Assembly (NCBI RefSeq): GCF_023343835.1
Contig: NC_064437.1
Span: forward strand, 23,659,001 to 23,723,000
DNA from: Lagopus muta
Taxonomy: Eukaryota; Chordata; Aves; Galliformes; Phasianidae
Length of the DNA: 64,000 bases
Reading direction: 5' to 3'
Under the pieces are notes generated by a model. That model was given only the letters and a program-made list of their open reading frames with translations. It ran no database searches and was not told where the DNA came from. Shown piece after piece: positions 22,346 through 35,100 of the stretch. The translations under genes were made by a program, and so were the position numbers. Numbering within the stretch: position 1 is the first letter of the stretch; every line of letters starts with the position of its first letter.

Positions 22346-24250
22346 CAGAGTTGGGGTGGAGGGGCCCATGTGTGCTTGCTCCTCCTCACTGGGATGAAGG
22401 GATGGTTTGTTCCCATGCACTGTGAAGCTCAGGGAGCAGCACAAGGATCAGACGGACCAAGCCCAGGAATTCAGGCCTCCCATTCCATGCCAGCACCGGG
22501 GGCTTTTCAGGCTGGGAAGTCCGTCATTTAATTGACTAAGAAAATAAATGAAGACGAGCCAAGGTACACAGGATTTCCAGAAAGCCGGGCTTGAGCTGAG
22601 CAGCAGTAAATACACAGATTGACTTAGCACGCTATTCAAAGCAAGCACAGAGATTCCCTCCCCTCCCAAAGCCCAGTAGAAAGATTGAGCTGAGCAGAGC
22701 TGCTGGCTCCGGCCCCACTCACACCAACCCCTCTGCTCCTGTCTTTCAGAACAGGTCATGTCCTAATTAAAAAAACAGCGAGTTCTCCGAATGAAATAGC
22801 TTCCCAATTCATGGGACTTCCAATGCAATTGATCCTGACAGCCAGAGAACCCTAGAGCTGAGATTACACACCAAACCCCACTCCAAGACAAAAAGCCCAG
22901 ACGGGAATCTCTGCATGCTTCACCTGCCCTCAAAGGCAAGGAAGGAGGGCCCAGGCTATTTTGGAAAGCATACATCAAAACAGCACGCTGAACTCCCCAA
23001 TGTTTGTTTTTGATTAGGTTCCAACAGAAATACTGTCCTTGTTCTGCTCAGCAGCATCAAAAAGTTTAGCACGCTCCCACTGCTGATTTGGGGAAATCGA
23101 ACTGGTTTTTCCAGTGGCTTTATCGGAGAACTGAAGATTAATCTCTTCAGAATTCCCCTGAAATACAATAGCTCAGTGAACTACTTTCCCAGCTTTAGAG
23201 TCCCTCCAAAACGAGCCAGCAGGAAACAGGCATTCATTTCTCCCACCTTGTTCCTCATCTTCCCAAGCGCTTACTATAGCTGTGCTTGTCCTTCTCCCAT
23301 AAAAGCAGCACTTTATCTGCAGTGTTACCTACTCAGGAGTTACTTCTGCACATGGCTCCGGCTGCAGCTTACAGCACCTTGATCCAATCCATCACTGAAA
23401 GCCCCTGGAAGAACTGACACAGCAGGACAGACTCCTGCGCTGCCCCCAAAGCCCCAGCCTGCCGCCCCTCACCCAATAGCAGCACGGCTCTTTCCCGTGT
23501 CTGCCCTTTGGAGAGATAGAGCTAACCAGCTCCTTTTCTCAGGGCAGGATTGTTTCTGTGCCCCGAGGCAGAAATGGGGAAAAAAGGCACGGGACTCTGC
23601 TATGAACAGTGTACCATCTGGTGGCCAGCAGGGAGCAACTGCCTTCCCCTGATACTGCGCCTCCAGCTACTCTGCTCAGCGATGCCCTGCAGCTGAAGGG
23701 CTGCTAAGGTGTTCAGCCCCTCACTAACACCTGTGCTTCAGATAAAGGTCGGTAATTGAATGGTGTGAACTGGTGGGTGCGTCTGGTGCTTTGCGTTTGG
23801 TGCTTGGCCGTTTTGTTTCCTTCTGGCCCCGCAGCAGTGGGAAGCTCCCTGCTTCCTTGGGAGCACTTCCCCTGCAGGAAAGGGGCACATCTTGCTTTCA
23901 GCACCAGCTGAGGTGAGAACAGGCAGCTGGCTAAATCCAGGTCTCCTATGACAAGCAGATCTTCTCCAAGCAAAGCATCACGAGTCTCTACCACTGAGCA
24001 GCTCACCAGCGACATCACGTCCTGCAGATGCAAACAGCAGGCTCCTTGCAGAGCTCCATGGAAGCCACGTCACCCGAGATCTTCACTGGAGAGCAGGATC
24101 AGGAGCAGTAAGAGCAGAAGGAAGCCACCAAAAGAGCCGTTTCAAACTCAGTTTCTCACTGGCCCTTCTGCTTTCCCAAGCTGCAGAATGCACTCTTCGC
24201 CTGCACGTGACGTTTGGGCTCTCTCCTCGCATCCTGCAGCACTTTGCTAA
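22346..24250. other. Intergenic region between the MYOC side and PRRC2C
   Basis: No gene, RNA or repeat is recognised here. Short open frames on both strands lack supporting composition or splice signals. It separates the plus-strand candidate gene from the converging PRRC2C 3' end. Confidence 0.6.
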
Positions 24251-25887
24251 TCATGAGATTACCAGGATACTTTATTTAGAGAATACTTTATTAGTTTCTG
24301 TAATCAAACCCATGTAAATAAGACCGTACATATTTTTAATACAGTGCGTTACCCCTGTACAAATGGAAAAAGAATTAAGTTTAACATTTCTAGACCAATA
24401 TGGCTGTTAATTTCTGTACAATGCCAACTCACACTACAAGTGGGATACTTTTTTTTTCTTCTGAAGTTGACATCACAGCTAAAGTTTCCAAAAATTCAAA
24501 TTATATATATATTTATATAAAAAGATAACCAAGAGCAATTCACTAGGCATCAATAGCAGCAACAGCCTCTCCAGCTTCTGCAGTCATCTGAACAAAATTA
24601 TACACATCAGACTTTCAACTCACTCTTCTTTCAAAAAAAACAAAAAAAAGTAACAAAAAACATCCCAGAAAAAAACCAGCAAGTTCTGCTACTGATGTGG
24701 TACCTGGTGCTTTTTATTAGCTTTTCAATCATTGTCTGGAAAAAAACCTCTAGAATAACATTATTAAAAACAGCTCCAGTATAGCACAGTCACTACTACA
24801 TATCATAAGCAGGTACAGGATATCTTACATTCACAGAAGTATCATACAGTACTGTCCTACAGCTATAATACTAGAGGATACAATTAAAAAGGCATTATCT
24901 GACTTGATTCTACGTTCCAGCACACTGTGGGCAGGGAAATGGTGAGACGCAGCTCCGATACAAAGAATGCACCTTTTAGATAAGATTCTCTTTAATCCAA
25001 CAAGGTTTCTTTTATTCTTGTGGCACAGCTCTAAGTGCTCATCGCTGTATACAGACATAAGCTGGAAACCGTTTAAAGATCACTCGCTTCATATAAAGAT
25101 AGCTGGACAGAGGTGAACAGAGTAACTGGGACTATTGATGCAATTAACCTTTCAACTCCAGAGGTGAACAACTGAGGGAGTGGGTGTAGAGAACACAGGT
25201 GGCCAAGTAGCATTTTCATATTGTGATCTAAATACAGTATATTGTCATCCAAGAAGCAGCAGCCAGCAAAGCACTGCCTTCAGAGGGAATTCAACACTGC
25301 CACGTTAGCCTTTGTGCGACGTTACACGTCACACAGTAAAGGTGATTCTGCCAGCTATGTGAATTCCTCTGTTTAGTACAACACGGGAGCTCCTCTAGTC
25401 ACTACAAACTTAATGCACGGTACTTGGCCCAGCACCATTTTCAGATCTGCATGTTCTCATACTCATGAGTTTATAAAAAGATAAATAGCAGCTGAAGATC
25501 AGAAGAAAGTAAGAGTATTCATCTCGTCAGCTAGGAACATGCCTCCCCAACCGCCTTCCTCCTCGCTGTGCTGTTTCTCAGCTTTCAGGCTGGGAAGCAT
25601 TTAGGTGTGTAAGCCAAAACATGCGCACACGTGTAAAACGTGCACACTATCGAAAGCGGTCTTCATGCTGTCACAGGAAATAATAAGCCCAAAGAGCCTA
25701 GAAGCTTGGCTGGATACACAGCAGTTTAAATTCATAACTGCTGGCAGCTTCTATGTCCCTTTATGCAGTTAAGAGCCCTGCAGGGAGAGAGGACTGCTGT
25801 CTCATCCTTGGGGCTACAAATTCATGCTGCTGCCGCCATCTCCCCCATCCTTCCCTCTCCCCTCCCACCTCCAAGGAAATACAGCCT
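24250..25887 (-). other. PRRC2C 3' UTR
   Basis: About 1.6 kb between the PRRC2C stop codon and two AATAAA signals. The distal part is AT-rich (for example ATTATATATATATTTATATA on the plus strand near 24500) and looks like the long AU-rich UTR usual for this gene. No coding frame is present. Conservation is suspected from the texture but cannot be tested here. Confidence 0.75.
24271..24292 (-). terminator. Paired PRRC2C polyadenylation signals
   Basis: On the minus strand, two AATAAA hexamers occur 16 bases apart: 24287-24292 and 24271-24276 (sense AATAAAGTATTCTCTAAATA). Cleavage is expected near 24250-24260. The spacing suggests a single cleavage cluster. Confidence 0.8.
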
Positions 25888-26145
25888 CTAAGATTTTGTT
25901 TCTTCAGTTTTGATTGCCTGAGGTTTGATTGGTCCAGTTCTAACAGGCTTTGTTGCTGCAGGAGGTGCGGGGGCAGGCTTCTCCTCTGCTTTGTCCTGGC
26001 AGACTCCTGAAGAGTCAGCAATTGCCTCGGAGGGTTTGCTCCCATTCTCATCCACTTTTTGCGCTTTGCCTCCTATTGGTTTGCTCTGCTGCTGCTCAGA
26101 AAAGAATCTCTGGGTGGACTGAAGTACCTCTGCTCTCTGCTTTGC
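25888..26145 (-). CDS. PRRC2C: PRRC2C terminal coding exon
   Basis: Last 85 residues plus TAG. It begins [20 protein letters not shown], continues through an acidic, Ala/Pro-rich linker ([13 protein letters not shown]) and ends in the family-conserved [15 protein letters not shown]. The acceptor is a CTTTCTTAAG. The stop is at 25888-25890. Confidence 0.96.
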   Translation of the reverse strand, partial: AKQRAEVLQSTQRFFSEQQQSKPIGGKAQKVDENGSKPSEAIADSSGVCQDKAEEKPAPAPPAATKPVRTGPIKPQAIKTEETKS

Positions 26146-29100
26146 CTTAAGAAAGGGAGAAAATATATTTACTGAAGAGATGGGTACAGGAATAAAAGCG
26201 ACTTCACAAAAGTAATTCCTAAATGAAAGGACTGACCACCTGGCCAGGCTTTGCCAGAAGGGCAGTGTCAATCCAGTTCCTTCCCAGATACCAACACATG
26301 GGCAACCAGGGCACCTGGCTCCTCAGCAGCTCTTGCTCTTCATAATCCTCACATCCACAAGAGAGAACCAAGAACAAGTTTCAATCATTATCTCACATCT
26401 TTTTATGTTGCTAACTAGCATTACAGAGCCCAAAAGTACAAACAGCCCTGAAAGAGTACAAACAAACTGAAGTTTCATTGCACAGTGTCAGACAGGGGCA
26501 GAACACATCCGAGCTCCGACACTACCCAGCCACACAAGCACTGAGGGTTACACCAGCTGTCCTTCATCCAGTCCCTGCGCTCAGGAAGCTCAGAGCATGG
26601 GGCAGGGGGAGAGAAGCAGAGTCTCTGAGCAGCCAAATTTTCCCCCTGCTGCTCTGGACACAGATTTCGGAGCCTGCAATGCCAATGCAACTGAACATGC
26701 CTCAAATCTGTGCTACATGTAGCTGAAGCTGTACCTGCTTCCAACTCAAAGCAGGTTCTCATCCTGGGAAGCACAAACCATTGCCTGGCTTTCTCCAAAT
26801 CCCCCCTGATCCCACCAGTAACCTCAACTTGCACTTGTTAAGTTCAGCCTTCAAGATCAAGTGTTAAAGCTGCAGTCTTACGCTGGACCTTCCACATGTC
26901 AGTGAAGAGCTGTGCACACCAGATACTTCACAAACCAAGAACTTTGCTCTCCTCTCCATCCCAGACTTGCTTAAAGCAGGAGCTGCGCTACCAGTTAAAC
27001 CTTCCAGAAGCAGTTAAATGCCTTTTTAAAATAAGACCTATTTTACACAAGGAACCCCAACCACAACACAGACAACCAAAACCCATGTACCTCTCCGTAT
27101 TTTAAGTATTTTACAGAAAATTGGAGAGAAAAAATAGCCAAAGCCCAGAACATGAGGTCCTGGTTTTGATAATGTCTAGTTGCTTCAAGTAGCCAAACCA
27201 GTAACAGAATAGAAAACAGACCTGTGAACTCTGGCATGCTAAACTGCAACTACAGTCTGGTTTTACTGAAGCCAGACAGACACCTGAAATCCTTTGTGCA
27301 ATTCCAGATATCCCCTGAGGTTAAGGCTAAAAAGCTGGATGATTTGATCACAGGCAACCAAGCGTGACAAAATAACTTACATTCTTCTGAACAGCACTTG
27401 CAGGGAGATTCAGAAAGCCAGGACTGCATGTCTGTATTTGCTATGACAGGTTAGATCCAGTTTGCAATACAGACTCAAGACAATACCCTGAAAACATCAT
27501 TTGTTAGGTCTCCAAATGGCATCAACTGGTGGTAGAAAAATTCTAGATATTTGGCCTATTTAAAGGGGGACAATCAACTCCTACAACCAGACGTCATCAG
27601 AAAAAGCATCCTCTTTTACTTTACTCAACCCACATGAGTTGTGGCCAATGACAGCACGTAAGGGAGCTCCTTGGCACCATCCATCCACGTAAGCAGCTTA
27701 TTCTGCACAATACAGGTAGATGAGCTAAGCGTACAGTACCTCTATGCAGAACCCTTGTACTGCAGTCTCTGCCTTGTAAGAAGAGCTTGCCTCACCCTTA
27801 AGGGTCCGAAAGCACTCTAACAAGATATATGACTCATTGCCTACTACCAAAACATAGCCACCTCTTCTGCAGAGCGTACCATGTCACTGCATTCTGTCAG
27901 AGAGACTTATCACAGACACTGCAACTCACCAGGAAAAGAATTAGCAGAATAAGCTAGAAGCAAGGCTGGCTGGGACAGAAGGGTTCATACCAGTGCTCAG
28001 AGTTGGGGGAGATGTGAAATGACAGCTAGCACTCGAGTTCATGGGCTTCATCGCTCATTCAAAAATCCAGTTGTTAGATTGCCTTGGGCAGCGGCAGCTG
28101 CTTCACAGCCACTCACCACAGGACCACTTGAGAAAGGAAGCTCCCTAATCATTTTTTTAGTCTCAAGTTCTTATTAATAGAAAAACGAAAACAAAACAAG
28201 GTTTAGAAAAGGTCTATGTTCAGCTATTGGAGGCCCGGCTACTGGCTTGTGCCCCAGAGGAATCTGAATTAAGACATGATTTGCAGACACATTCCTGCCC
28301 TACAAGCCGTCAAGACTGAACTGGTGTTAGCAGCACTGCAGTTCAAATACTAACCTTCATGTCTTGTTCAGCCTTCATCGCAGCCTGGGCCTGACTGCCT
28401 CTGGCTCCAGACACTGATCCACAAAGACCTCTGGCCACATGCGGTAAGCGAGGGTGGCTCATAAGGCCTGTGATCATCTGAGACGGCATCTGACTATGCA
28501 GTACTATTGGCAGCCTCTGAACAGGCGCTGGGAAGGTGTTAGTATATGGGGCTCTTACCAATGGAGGGAGCAGGTTAGGCTGAGAGAGGATCTAAGTGGG
28601 GGAAAAACAACAAAAAGAGACATTTAACAATTAGAAAACTGCCAACTAGATTGCACGTTGGCATCATCTTATAGGGGAAAAAAAACAACGCCTGCTCTGC
28701 TGTCAAAGTGACAGGCTTTTATGTTGAGAGGCCATGCTTAAATTCCAGGACAAAATAGCACTGTAGTGCTGCTGTGCCTTCAAGTTTTACTGACAACTTA
28801 GACATTGTAAATAATAAGGAAGAAGACTCAGGCAAGGCGGTGAAGAAGTCACTAGAGAAATGCAGTGCTGAAAAGCCCAGGTAGTTTCTGCTAGTTGCAA
28901 TCCAAAAAAAAAAAATCAAACCTTAAGCTCTGCAGTCAGACACTCAAATGTTAAAGCCTGAAGAGAAACATCCTACATTTTAACAGAGGCTATGTCTCCC
29001 TAGCAGCCTGGCTACAGTCACCCACAAGCGGGATGCAGCACTGTTGTAAAGCTGCACTCCCTGGAAAGCCAGCACAAGAACTGACCTCATTCACAGCTAC

Positions 29101-32100
29101 TGACAGATTCCTTGGCACGCACAGAACTCTCCAATTAAACCCACCACAAAATCTGCACTACTAGTTAGCAAGACCAGAAGGTATTTTTGCCTTGATCTTG
29201 AAATCACTTTCTTTACACTTTTTTTTTTTTTTTTTTTTTTTGAAGGATTTCATTGTGCATCTCCCTGTGATAAAACCTGAAGAAACAGAGCAAAGTTGAG
29301 AAGTCACTGAGTTACACAGGGCAAGATTTGCCTGCAGGAAGCCACCAGCTGCCTACCTGTGGTGCAAACTGTGCAGGAAATGGCTGGGTCATTCTCACAG
29401 CAGCAGCTGCTGACTGGAACTGCTTCTGGTAGACAATGCTGTTCATTTTATTGGACTGATTGTTAGGACTTGTAGAACTGGCCCTGAAGAAAAACAACAG
29501 TTAGAATCACATTGCCCTCAAACAAAGCATGTTTCTATCATTAGTTGCAACTTAAAAGACAGCCTGGAGTAGGGGAAATCTCTTATAGAAACTAGCATCA
29601 GATTTTTCTGGATGTACTTTCAATTCAAACTGAAACAAACCCAGAACTTAAGGCTATTAAGAGTACAAAGAGAAAACATAAGAGAAATTTTTAAGATTTG
29701 GAAAGGCTATAGGGTAATGTCTATATGAAAGACCTCTCCTCAAAGTACTATCATACAAGTTCTAACAAAGCATGTACTCTTCCCCATCTCTGCTAACTTC
29801 TGCTACCCCTTCACACTGCTTTGGGGCTCTGAGCTTGTCACAACAGGCATTAAACTGCAATGTGCAGCTGCTTCCACTCTGACCTGCTGGCAAATGTTTT
29901 AAAGATGCATTTGAGCAAATTTCCAGAGTTCTACAGAAATTGCTCTCTTTGTGTTTTATTTGGCTGTGAGTCCCTCCATTATAATTTCTAAGATGCGAGG
30001 AATCACCACGAATTAAATAAAGCTTGAAAGATTACTGGGGGAAGGGCACTCAACACTTTCCTCAGAGGAGGAAAGAGTGAACAGCTTTCTTTAAAAATGG
30101 AGGCTGACTTGCAGAGAGCTCTCATGCAGAGGGTATGGGCAAAACACAACGTGAATCGAGCAGCAGGACAACAGTGACAAGGAAGGCAGCTACACTCAGT
30201 CCACACATTTCACAAACTTGGGACTTTTGAGCTCTGTTACGTTTTCCTGCATCTTCCCAGTACCTTCACACTTAACACCAAAGCTTATGGTACATCTTGC
30301 TTCAGCTGCATCCCACAGATTCTACATGAGACATTTCTACAAGACACAGACCATTGTCTTCCTCACTCCTTTTTTTTTGTATGTGAAATGTTGCATGCAA
30401 GAATTCAGGACTGCATGCAGGAGTTCAAACTAATTCCTGCTTCACTAGAAAAGCCTGGATGCTTTCAGCCTGCTGCACTGAAAGTCCATGAAATATAGTT
30501 ACCACACATGGGAGTGCAGTTTTCAAGAACAAAACTACCTTGCTCCAAAGTTCCATTTTTAAGTTCCTTCAGCCCACTCAACTTCACACACAAGCATTTC
30601 AGCAAGTTCACTAAGAGGTACATTCTGCATATGAGAATTTAATCCATTTTGTCAATTAACCAAGTAAACCTGCCAACTACTTAATTTCAATCATGAGGAG
30701 CTCAGGAAACAAAGATGCAGAATCTATAACAGAACTGCTGCAAGAACTGCTGCTCAGGTGCTTTTAGTTTTGTTTCTTAAACTTTCAACACTGCAGTTAT
30801 TATTACGCTCAGGGAAGTTAAATAGTCTTGATAGTTTTACTCCAAAGTACATCTTTCTCTGCCCAGTTCTGTCTGTTGGGTCATTTTTAGTTCATTTCTT
30901 TAGTTCCATTTAATTCCAAAATATTTTTAATGTCTTATTTCAAAGCTTTATTTTTCTGGCTGAATGCAGTGGGGATCTGATGACATACACCTTAAGAGCA
31001 TGCTCCTTTTAAGTTCAGATTAAACACTGCATTTTGCATTAGTAGCTCCTCATCCCACGCTTTTCAAAGCTGGCTGCTCATGTATGACTAGGCAAATTTT
31101 CCAGATCTGATTTCAAGAATTTGGAACTTGAAAAGAAATTTACCGGAAAGGACTGGATGTTGGAGTAGTACTTCTGCCAGACACTGGTGGCGTTCCAGGT
31201 TTAACATCAATACCACCTCCAAATGCCTTCAGTTCCATTTCTGATATCTGAAAAGCACAGCAATTAATGTCCCAATTCAATAAAAGAAAAACTTGTAGTT
31301 TGAACTTTTCTTTCCCACCTCAGAAAACACAGGAAAATATTTAGCAACAAGTCTGAAAAATGCTGAAAGGAAGAGCTGAATAAAATAAGCACGTTCTAAA
31401 AAACAAGCAAAAAAAAATTCAGAAGCACAGCAAAGAAGTCATTCACATTGAAAATCCTCAGACTATAAATGGAGCAATGAATCTTGCATGTTATCTTGCA
31501 GATACAGTCAATAGAATAAATTAGTCTCTGGAACAGCATCCTTCCACACACACCTATAAAGCATAATAACAACAGTAAGTCAAATGTAAGTGGGTTTTGT
31601 TTTCATTTGGCTACCTTTAGCAGGAATATGATGGAACCCCTAACATGGCAGCAAAAGCACCTAAGGGAAAATCCCACCATCCCACCTTAGCCTCCTCATC
31701 TCTTGCTGAAGCAATAGTGACTGCCCCCTGAAATCCAGGCCACAAGCTGTATTTCTGTATAGATAATACTGTATAGAGTATTTCAAGCATAGCTCTAGAG
31801 CTAGATGACTTCCTGCTCCAGGGAAAGACCATGATACACCTGCCAGAAAGCTTGGCTGTGTTCACTGTACTGCACAATGTTACAGCGCCACCTGAAAGCA
31901 TCACAAGTGTGTGGTGCTGTGCACTATCCAAAAATCCCACGTGCCTGCAAATCGGAAATTGCATTTAAGAGACCTCATGACTGAATGGCAGCTCTTCGTA
32001 TCTCTCTTTACTAGCAACTGCCACAGAGTCTCCACACAAAGGAGAAAATTCCCTTGTAGTATTCAAGTTTCCAGCACTGTTCCAGTGTTATCTCCTTGCT

Positions 32101-35100
32101 AGAGCTGTCACTTGAGGCAAGTTTTCTTTTGCTGTGAGACCAACCTTTGCACACTATGTTCTGTGTTCTCATAGCACCTTATGGTGCTATTCAGAAAAGC
32201 AGAACCTCAGAGAGCAGAAGAATTTAGTCCTGTTTTAAGGTCACAGCTAATACAAAGTCCACCAAAGTCCCTAAAACTCCAGTCTGTTACACCAGAAAGA
32301 GTAGTTTCCATGCCATTCGCTCTTAGATTCACACCAAAGAGCAGAAGAGATTTTAATGTCCTTACAAAAGTAGAAGGGATAACTTCCCGTCTCTAGAATT
32401 ATCTACAGACACATACACAAGCTTCTCCAGAGGTTTTTCACCACAGCTACCTGACAGGAATTCTCTGGGATACTTATCTACACAGAGAACAAGACAGTAT
32501 TAGTAAGGATTACATCTACCCTGTTAGAGCAGCAGGTACACGATAGAATAAATTCATGCAGCAGGTGGCAGCATTACAATCCAATCAATACATTGCCAGT
32601 TCAGAAGCACAAATGAAAACTCAGTTTGCTCCAGTATTAGATTAGAAACAAACATTGACAGATAGAAGCGTGTCCAGAACAAAAAACCAGCTCTGACACT
32701 GTGATGATGCTTTAACAATTCCTTCGGTACAGTTTTCTACATGGTGCCCTACATGAAGTATTCTACTAGCCCACAAAGCCGTTATCAAAGTTTTCCTGCA
32801 GTGCAATTTGTCTAGTCACAAGCCAACCACAAATGAAACTCATCTAAGCTTTCACAAGATGCACACAGTCACTAAGGGACTAATCATGGCTGGCTTCCCT
32901 GTTTTCCCCTCTCTAACTTTTAAGGTCAAGGTATGTTTTTCTAAATGCAAGTGTCATCACAGGTTGCCATGCTGCTTCTACAGAATAGCAAACAGCCATG
33001 CTTCATATTAATTTTTGTACTGCACATTTATCCATACAAATACCTTTCCAGTCGCAGCTATCATGCTGTGCTGAGTTCCTGCTGGGATTAATCCTCTGAA
33101 AGGCTGGGTTACTTGTGCTGGTCTGCTTAGATTTTGAGCCTGTGCTTGAGGTGGTGTGTGCTGTAGTGGTGGTTGTAAAGACTGGGGTAGGGCAATAAGT
33201 GGCTGTGCTGTGGATCCAAAGTTAGGCAAAGAAAGTTGTGATCCTGGTAAAGGTACTGTTACCTGGGGGAAAAAAGAAGTATAGAATCACTGTGACATAT
33301 ACACATTTAACTTCCTTTACCAGTTCTGTGATTTCAGTTACATACAGGGCAAATGGCTTAATCTCTTATGGAATCAGAGTAGTTTGGGCTGGAAGGGATC
33401 TTAAAGATCAGTGGATAAGCATGTGAGAATACCACAGTGACCTGATGGGCAGGAATAATTGCATTTAGTAGTTTGGCCACCAGTCTCAAACCTGAAAAGA
33501 ATATACTGTGTGACTACAAGACTATGCATGATATGATATCTCCAGATGTGAAAGACTCAGCAAGGCTCTGCTCCAAATGATAAAAAAAAAATTCAAGTAT
33601 AGACAGTCATAGTTGAACACAATAAAACATGAACATTTCCAGAAGGTCCTTAAAACTATGCTCCATTTTTGAAGACGAGACCCAATTTTTCAATACTCTT
33701 TTCTAGACATCTGTTTTGGTAACTTCTTGTGTATTAAGGAGCCTACTATAGCTTCCCCCACCCCCCCAAAGCCACTTAAAAATCAAAATTTGAACAAGAA
33801 GATAAAAGCCAATAGACAGCATGCTGTAAATATGACTATACCTGCACAGAGCAAATTAACAGATCTTTCACAAAAGAATTCCACATATTTTACAAATCTC
33901 CTGATGCACGTTACTGACCTGGTTGTCTTATTTTGCTTGTTTGATCATTTATCTGCCCACTTCTCAGTTATTTTCTATATTTGATCTCTGACACGTGGCA
34001 GATCTGACTTTTCAACTCAGTGAAACTTGGGTGTTAACAACTGGGCTGCACGAAGCCCTCTGCAGTTTACTCTGCTCTTTACACCACCAATATTTGAACC
34101 CAAGAAGGCAGCACATGCCTCAGCCAGTTAGCAACAGCACTGTGCAAACTACATCTCTGCTTGTCACTGGAAGGTGAACTATTTAAGAGGAGACCATAGA
34201 CAAACTATCATGAGGAACTTGCAGGTCATTCAGCTTCTCAGTAACTCAATTTTGCAGTGCTGCTGCAGCAACTCCCCGCAGCTATCAGTTTTTAATTCTT
34301 GCAGTTCAGAAGAATTCATGATTCTCTGAAACCTCCTTTCCCATAACCTACCCAAACCATCACCAACAACATGCTTTTAAGAAGAATACAATTTAGGAAA
34401 TTTACCATGCCATAGTTTACCTGCTGGAGAGCACTGGGAGACTGGGCAGTGTTGTAGAAATTGCTCTGGCCAGGCTGTTGAACTTGCCCAGAATAAAGAT
34501 TTGAAGCCTGGGTGAGTGTAGCTCTGGCCTAGAAAGAGTGAAAAACAACATTAAGAATACTTAATTCCAATAAACTTAATAATACTTAATATAATGATTA
34601 AGAAAATACTTAACTCTTAAAACTGAGACAGCGTGATACAGTAGTACAGTAGAAAGAACAGGACAGAATTATGAAAACCTGAATGTTTCAGATTGTAATA
34701 AAGCGCTTATTTGCAAATGGTGGAATAGTCCTTTGCCACCTACAATAAATGAAACCAGACCAAGGGCTCCAATAGTAACACAAGTGCAAGGATTCCTGTA
34801 TTCTGGAGAACAATCCTCAATTAAGAGATAATGTACATTTATGAAACTACAAGAACATTATCTTCCAAGTGTCTGAAGTTTTCTGCCACCTACAACCATC
34901 ACGTAACTATTACAGAAGTAGGCAATACTTTATTATTGCTTTTTTTTTTTTTTTTAATCAAATGCTGCAAAAGTTTTTCATTTTTGATATTTCCTACCTG
35001 GAGAATGTGTGTATCAAGAAGCTGAGAGCCTCCCAGTCCTGAAGCCTGACCAAGCTGATGTTCATACAGGATTGGAATAGGCTGTGTATTAGAAGTCTGC

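Noticed and set aside
29218-29242. Poly-T tract as evidence of a processed pseudogene or SINE
   Set aside because: No gene-like or SINE-like body adjoins it on either side and no target-site duplication was seen.
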